From assembly GCA_051000755.1 (NCBI GenBank), contig JBPCNZ010000045.1:1-16485 (forward strand): a stretch of 16,485 nt of DNA, in the 5' to 3' direction. This document shows, piece after piece, positions 12,554 through 16,485 of this stretch. This DNA is from JALZAH01 sp051000755. GTDB lineage: Bacteria; Actinomycetota; Acidimicrobiia; Acidimicrobiales; Palsa-688. The notes under the pieces were generated by a model. It was not told the origin of the DNA and made no database searches. It worked only from the letters and a program-made list of their open reading frames with translations. Within the stretch, counting starts at the first letter, position 1. Each line of letters opens with the position of its first letter. Position numbers and translations under genes: made by a program.

Positions 12554-15500
12554 TCAGCGCGGTCCGTTACCGCTGATCGTGGTCGGATCGCCGGGGAACG
12601 GGCCAGGCCCCGAGTTGCCCACCGCGATCACTTGGCCCGAGACCCGGTTGCCGATCGCCTCCACCCCATGGTTGTTGTTGCGCAACACCAGCGACCCGTT
12701 GATCGTGTTCGGGCCACAGCCCACATTGGCGGCCGGGTCGCCCACGATCACCAGGCCCGACGCCCCCGTCACCTGCACCTGCCCGTTGACCGTCGACGAA
12801 CACACCCGGATAGCCCCCGGCCTGTTAGTAGCCAAGATCGACCCGCCGATCGTGGAGTTCTCGATGTCGACCGACCCGCCCGGCTGCACGATCACCTGGC
12901 CCCGCACGTTACAGTTGGAGATCAACGTCGGGCCGGTCACAAACACCGACCCGTTCACGCTCCCACCGGGACACGACAGGGTCGTGGTGGTTCCGACCAC
13001 ATAGGTGATGGACCGCGAGCTGGGCATGCAATCGGTCGTGTCGCTCGGCTGGAACGCCGCAGTCACGGCATGGGCGCCGGCCGGCAACGCCGAGGTCGAC
13101 AAGCTGGCCGCGCCCTGGGCGTTGGCGGCCACCATGCCCACCGGAGCGCCGTCCACGCTGAACGTCACCGTCCCCGCCAGGCACCCCGCAGACGCTGAGG
13201 AGACCTGGGCGGTGAACGTGACCGGCTGGCCGAAACTCGAACTGGCCGGGCTGGCCGACAATGCCGTCGACGTGGCCGCGGCGGCGATGGGGAACGTGTC
13301 GGTCACCGGGGTGGCGGCCAGATAGTTGCTGTTACCGGCCTGGCTGGCCGTGACCGTGCAGGTGCCAGCGGTAACAGCATGCAGCTTGCCGGCCGAGGTG
13401 ATCGTGCACACCGCCGGGGTAGACGACGTGTAGGAGACCGCAAGCCCGGAGCTGGCCGTCGCCCCCAACGCCGAGTCGGCCTGGCCGACGGTCACCCCCG
13501 TCGGCGCCGGGAAGCTGATCGTCTGGGCGGCCGGGTTCACCGTCTCGACCAACGCGGCGCTCGTCGAGGCGGCGAAGTTGCTGTCGCCCGAATAGGCGGC
13601 CGTGATCGAATGCGGCGATCCCGACGTGTTCGCATACGTGACCTGGCATGTGGCGTGGCCGGCGATGTCCACCGTAGGAGTGCCGCACGAGGTGATCGGC
13701 GTCGTCCCATCAAAGAACGTGACCGTCCCCCCATCAGCGACAGGCGAGACCGTAGCAGTATAGGTGACCGTCTGGCCGCTGACCGCCGGATTCGCAGACG
13801 AGGTAAGCGTCGTCGACGTGGCCGCGGCGGCAATGCTGAACGTGTCGGTCACCGGGGTGGCGGCCAGATAGTTGCTGTCACCGGCCTGGCTGGCCGTGAC
13901 CGTGCAGGTGCCAGCGGTAACAGCATGCAGCTTGCCGGCCGAGGTGATCGTGCACACCGCCGGGGTAGACGACATGTAGGAGACCGCAAGGCCGGAGCTG
14001 GCCGTCGCCCCCAACGCCGAGTCGGCCTGACCGACGGTCACCCCCGTCGGCGTCGGGAAGCTGATCGTCTGCGGGGCCGCCTTGGCCACGGCCACGCTCT
14101 GCTGGGCTTGGGGAGCCGCCGTGTAGTTGGTGTCACCGGCTTGGTTGGCATCGATCACACAGCTCCCCGCGCCAAGAAAGCTCACCGTGGAGCCCGACAC
14201 CGAACACACCGCCGACGATCCGGAGGTGAAGACGACCGGGTTGCCCGATGGCCCGCCGGTGGCGGTGACCGTGTACGACGGGCCGCCCACGGTGGCGTCA
14301 GTGGGCGGGTTGGAAGTGAAGTTAATCGTCTGGGCGGCCTTGGCCACGGTGATGGTGGTCGACGGGCCGAGGGTGCCGTTGGCGGCGTTCTCGGTCTCGG
14401 CGGTGAAGGTGTAGGTGCCGGCCGTGGTCGGTATCCCCGAGATCACCCCGGTGGTCGGGTTGAGGGTCAGGCCGGGGGGCAGGGTGCCGCCGGAGACGGC
14501 GAAGGTCGCTGCCGGCTCACCTGTCGGGGTGGCTGCGGTGTAGGTGTAGGAGTAGGGAGCACCCACGGTGGCCGTCGCCGGTGGGGTGTCGGCGATGAAC
14601 GCCGGCGGGGGGGCGTAGGCGGCCACCCCAGTCGGGCTGTTCAGGCCGGTGCCCACGGTGGTCTGGGCGCCGCCGCCGGCGGGCACCTCGACCACCCGGT
14701 TGTTGCCGGTGTCGCCGATGAACACGTCACCTCGGGCGTCGACCGCCACCCCCTCCGGGTTGTTCAGGCCGGTGCCCACGGTGGTCTGGGCGCCACCGTC
14801 GGCGGGCACCTCCACCACCCGATTGCTGGTGAAGTCGTCGGCGATGAACACGTCACCTGCGGCGTCGACCGCCACCCCGAACGGGAGGCTCAGGCCGGTG
14901 CCCACCGTGGTCTGGGCGCCGCCGCCGGCGGGCACCTCCACCACCCGGTTGTTATTGATGTCGGCGATGAACACGTCACCCCGGGCGTCGACCGCCACCC
15001 CCGTCGGGAAGTTCAGGCCGGTGCCGACCGTGGTCTGGGCGCCGCCGCCGGCGGGCACCTCCACCACCCGGTTGTTGGAGCTGTCGGCGATGAACACGTC
15101 ACCTGCGGCGTCGACCGCCACCCCTCTCGGGTGGTTCAGGCCGGTGTCGACCGTGGTCTGGGTGCCGCCGCCGGCGTGCACCTCCACCACCCGGTTGTTG
15201 TTGGTGTCGGCGATGAACACGTCGCCTGCGGCGTCGACCGCCACCCCGATCGGGTTGTTCAGGCCGGTGCCCACGGTGGTCTGGGTGCCGCCGCCGGGCG
15301 GCACCTCCACCACCCGGCTGTTGTTGGTGTCGGCGATGAACACCGTCCCCGGGCCGGCCACGGTGATGGTGGCCGGCGGCGCCAGGGTGCCGTTGGCGGC
15401 GTTCTCGGTCGCGACGGTGAAGGTGTAGGTGCCGGGCGTGGTCGGCGTCCCCGAGATCACCCCGGTGGCCGGGTCGAGCGACAGGCCCGGAGGCAGGTTG

Positions 15501-15763
15501 CCGGCGGAGAGAGCGAAGGTGGGAGCCGGCTCACCGGCCGGTGCCGTCGCCGTGTAGGTGTAGGTGTACGGGGTCCCTACCGCCGCGTTCGAGCCCGGGG
15601 TGTCCGCGCTGAAGGTCGGCGGGGGGGCGTAGACGGCCACCCCGTGCGGGAAGTTCAGGCCGGTGCCGACCGTGGTCTGGGCGCCGCCGCCGGCGGGCAC
15701 CTCCACCACCCGGTTGTTGTTGGTGTCGCCGATGAACACGTCACCTTGGGCGTCGACCGCCAC
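12554..15763 (-). CDS. Secreted NHL/Ig-repeat surface protein, C-terminal 1,069 residues after frameshift
   Basis: This frame continues the protein begun at 16475 after a shift at the poly-C tract 15763-15771. In order: end of NHL repeat 5 and repeat 6; a putative Ig domain of He_PIG type (LPPGLSLDPATGVISGTPTT); six more NHL repeats; a second He_PIG domain (LPPGLTLNPTTGVISGIPTT); an Ig-like unit of the PPTDATVGG type; two near-identical units containing VTVGQADSALGATASSGLAV; Ig-like domain repeats (Big_3_5 type, VSGQTVTYTATVSPVADGGT); and a C-terminal part rich in V-x-G and N-G-S turns (VNGSVFVTGPTLISNCNVRG, STIGGSILAT, NTINGSLVLRNN) that suggests a right-handed beta solenoid. It ends at 12554 with no membrane or sortase anchor. 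The likely role is extracellular adhesion or binding. Confidence 0.85.
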   Translation of the reverse strand: MAVDAQGDVFIGDTNNNRVVEVPAGGGAQTTVGTGLNFPHGVAVYAPPPTFSADTPGSNAAVGTPYTYTYTATAPAGEPAPTFALSAGNLPPGLSLDPATGVISGTPTTPGTYTFTVATENAANGTLAPPATITVAGPGTVFIADTNNSRVVEVPPGGGTQTTVGTGLNNPIGVAVDAAGDVFIADTNNNRVVEVHAGGGTQTTVDTGLNHPRGVAVDAAGDVFIADSSNNRVVEVPAGGGAQTTVGTGLNFPTGVAVDARGDVFIADINNNRVVEVPAGGGAQTTVGTGLSLPFGVAVDAAGDVFIADDFTSNRVVEVPADGGAQTTVGTGLNNPEGVAVDARGDVFIGDTGNNRVVEVPAGGGAQTTVGTGLNSPTGVAAYAPPPAFIADTPPATATVGAPYSYTYTAATPTGEPAATFAVSGGTLPPGLTLNPTTGVISGIPTTAGTYTFTAETENAANGTLGPSTTITVAKAAQTINFTSNPPTDATVGGPSYTVTATGGPSGNPVVFTSGSSAVCSVSGSTVSFLGAGSCVIDANQAGDTNYTAAPQAQQSVAVAKAAPQTISFPTPTGVTVGQADSALGATASSGLAVSYMSSTPAVCTITSAGKLHAVTAGTCTVTASQAGDSNYLAATPVTDTFSIAAAATSTTLTSSANPAVSGQTVTYTATVSPVADGGTVTFFDGTTPITSCGTPTVDIAGHATCQVTYANTSGSPHSITAAYSGDSNFAASTSAALVETVNPAAQTISFPAPTGVTVGQADSALGATASSGLAVSYTSSTPAVCTITSAGKLHAVTAGTCTVTASQAGNSNYLAATPVTDTFPIAAAATSTALSASPASSSFGQPVTFTAQVSSASAGCLAGTVTFSVDGAPVGMVAANAQGAASLSTSALPAGAHAVTAAFQPSDTTDCMPSSRSITYVVGTTTTLSCPGGSVNGSVFVTGPTLISNCNVRGQVIVQPGGSVDIENSTIGGSILATNRPGAIRVCSSTVNGQVQVTGASGLVIVGDPAANVGCGPNTINGSLVLRNNNHGVEAIGNRVSGQVIAVGNSGPGPFPGDPTTISGNGPR
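13266..14071. repeat. 260-bp direct repeat (13266-13525 and 13812-14071)
   Basis: Two copies, 546 bases apart in the same orientation, start GTCGACGTGGCCGCGGCGGC and end at GATCGTCTG. They are almost identical with only scattered substitutions and encode the ISFP-x-PTGVTVGQADSALG Ig-like unit. Such long identity supports recent duplication or gene conversion and makes unequal recombination likely. Confidence 0.9.
14603..15343 (-). repeat. Second block of six NHL repeats (41-residue, about 123-bp units)
   Basis: Each unit reads like VFIADTNNNRVVEVPAGGG, then AQTTVGTGLNxPxGVAVDA and xGD. Six units fit a closed six-bladed NHL propeller. One unit has an extra residue (IADDFTSNR). The block is followed by a He_PIG-like Ig domain (about 14341-14602). 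Confidence 0.9.
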
Positions 15764-16358
15764 CCCCCCCCTGCGGGCCGTTCAGGCCGGTGCCTACCGT
15801 GGTCTGGGCGCCGCCGCCGGCGGGCACCTCCACCACCCGATTGCTGGTGAAGTCGGCGATGAACACGTCACCTGCGGCGTCGACCGCCACCCCCGTCGGG
15901 AGGTTCAGGCCGGTGCCCACCGTGGTCTGGGCGCCGCCGCCGGCGGGCACCTCCACCACCCGGTAGTTGTTGGTGTCGGCGATGAACACGTCGCTTTGGG
16001 CGTCGACCGCCACCCCATCCGGGCCGTTCAGGCCGGTGCCGACCGTGGTCTGGGCGCCGCCGCCGGCGGGCACCTCCACCACCCGACTGTTGTTGCTGTC
16101 GGCGATGCACACGTCACCTGCGGCGTCGACCGCCACCCCTCTCGGGAAGCTCAGGCCGCTGGCTACCGTGGTCTGGGCGCCGCCACCAGCGGGCACCTCC
16201 ACCACCCGACTGTTACCGAAGTTGGCGATGAACACGTCACCTGCGGCGTCGACCGCCACCCCCACCGGCTGGTTCAGGCCGGTGTCCACCGTGGTCTGGG
16301 TGCCGCCACCGGGCGGCACCTCCACCACCCGGTTGTTGGCGCTGTCGGCGATGAACAC
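15617..16358 (-). repeat. First block of six NHL repeats, with frameshift in unit 5
   Basis: Six units of the same 41-residue consensus follow the signal peptide, and a He_PIG-like domain follows the block (about 15355-15616). The block-plus-Ig arrangement is repeated in the next 1 kb, so the whole module was duplicated. Unit 5 carries the C9 tract (15763-15771), four bases longer than needed to match neighbouring units. Confidence 0.9.
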
Positions 16359-16475
16359 CGTCCCCAGGGCCGGAGCGGTCGCCGCCGCGACAGGCGGTCC
16401 TGCTGAGACCATCAACGCACCCGCCGCGGCCAACACCAAGGCGATGACGGCCACACCGACCAGCGTCGGGGCCAC
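15741..16475 (-). CDS. Secreted NHL-repeat surface protein, N-terminal part (frame ends after poly-G shift)
   Basis: The frame begins at GTG 16475 or, more likely, upstream of the window end: the preceding in-frame codons encode RRR, which would be the charged n-region. The signal peptide core is VAVIALVLAAAGALMVSAG, with probable cleavage near PVAAATA. Five NHL units follow (VFIADSANNRVVEVPPGGG and so on). At the run of nine C on the plus strand (15763-15771) the frame slips and terminates as GPQGGGGGRRPR at 15741. With eight G, or five as in sister repeats, the frame would run on into the 1,069-residue ORF, for about 1,306 residues in all. In the present state a truncated five-blade product would be secreted. 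This may be a sequencing error, a mutation or phase variation. Confidence 0.85.
   Translation of the reverse strand: MAPTLVGVAVIALVLAAAGALMVSAGPPVAAATAPALGTVFIADSANNRVVEVPPGGGTQTTVDTGLNQPVGVAVDAAGDVFIANFGNSRVVEVPAGGGAQTTVASGLSFPRGVAVDAAGDVCIADSNNSRVVEVPAGGGAQTTVGTGLNGPDGVAVDAQSDVFIADTNNYRVVEVPAGGGAQTTVGTGLNLPTGVAVDAAGDVFIADFTSNRVVEVPAGGGAQTTVGTGLNGPQGGGGGRRPR
15763..15771. repeat. Homopolymer tract C9 (G9 in the coding strand) at the frameshift
   Basis: Nine consecutive C lie in the GVAV segment of NHL unit 5. Sister units have only four to five bases there. The tract length decides whether the upstream and downstream ORFs are joined. Confidence 0.85.
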
Positions 16476-16485
16476 TCGCCGCCGG

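Noticed and set aside
13379..15850. Plus-strand ORF of 823 codons across the repeat region
   Set aside because: It is the antisense shadow of the NHL/Ig repeats: very rich in Gly, Arg, His and Val with periodic sequence that simply mirrors the 123-bp units. No family motif and no start context.
14603..16358. Regularly spaced repeats resembling a CRISPR array
   Set aside because: The 123-bp periodicity is coding, in frame, with no unique spacers; it is the NHL protein repeat.

Overview
The window is 16,485 bases of GC-rich DNA with actinobacterial traits: GTG and TTG starts, a leaderless-type promoter, a class E-like sortase signal (LAFTG), and secreted NHL/Ig repeat proteins of a kind common in Acidimicrobiia and related Actinomycetota. 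The phylum is a reasonable inference; anything finer is a guess. No database search was possible, so family names rest on motifs read from the translations.

Layout. Positions 166-207 hold the 3' half of a tRNA (minus strand), probably an old integration scar. Positions 345-995 (minus) hold a toxin-antitoxin-like pair whose second gene is frameshifted. Positions 1000-1548 show no convincing gene. A full-length selO (protein AMPylase) occupies 1549-3018 (minus). Next comes a rearrangement junction near 3910, where a 5'-truncated FMN reductase/SnoaL-like gene (minus) abuts a 5'-truncated drmB (plus), followed by an intact drmC. This is a DISARM anti-phage remnant without its helicase, methyltransferase or the start of drmB. 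Positions 5597-5758 (minus) encode a 53-residue membrane protein with a good ribosome binding site. Positions 6005-6658 (plus) hold a HigBA-type module with a palindromic operator. Positions 6748-7723 (minus) hold a tyrosine integrase inactivated by an internal out-of-frame deletion. Positions 7862-8391 (plus) hold a second toxin/antitoxin-like pair with a 4-base overlap, followed by a MerR-like fragment.

An apparently complete IS1380-family element spans 8876-10511. It has 18-bp perfect terminal inverted repeats, 10-bp direct flanking repeats, and a fold-back structure over the transposase start. Beyond it, a leaderless-type promoter inside a 21-bp tandem repeat drives a zinc/HTH-type regulator (10849-11463) and perhaps a 48-codon ORF.

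The last 5 kb (minus) is a secreted repeat protein of about 1,300 residues. It has a signal peptide, then two copies of a module made of six NHL repeats plus one putative Ig (He_PIG) domain, then several Ig-like domains and a right-handed-repeat-like C terminus. Its frame is broken by a run of nine G/C in the fifth NHL repeat. Downstream lies an orphan C-terminal cassette with matching Ig repeats and an LAFTG cell-wall anchor, then a short tail of another secreted repeat protein.

Overall this is an accessory region with many broken genes: defence debris, TA modules, a dead integrase and a live-looking IS, next to a fast-evolving surface-protein locus. I see no complete new defence system. The least ordinary signals are the poly-G frameshift with the duplicated propeller module, the swappable anchored C-terminal cassette, the drmB/FMN-reductase junction, and the small membrane protein.
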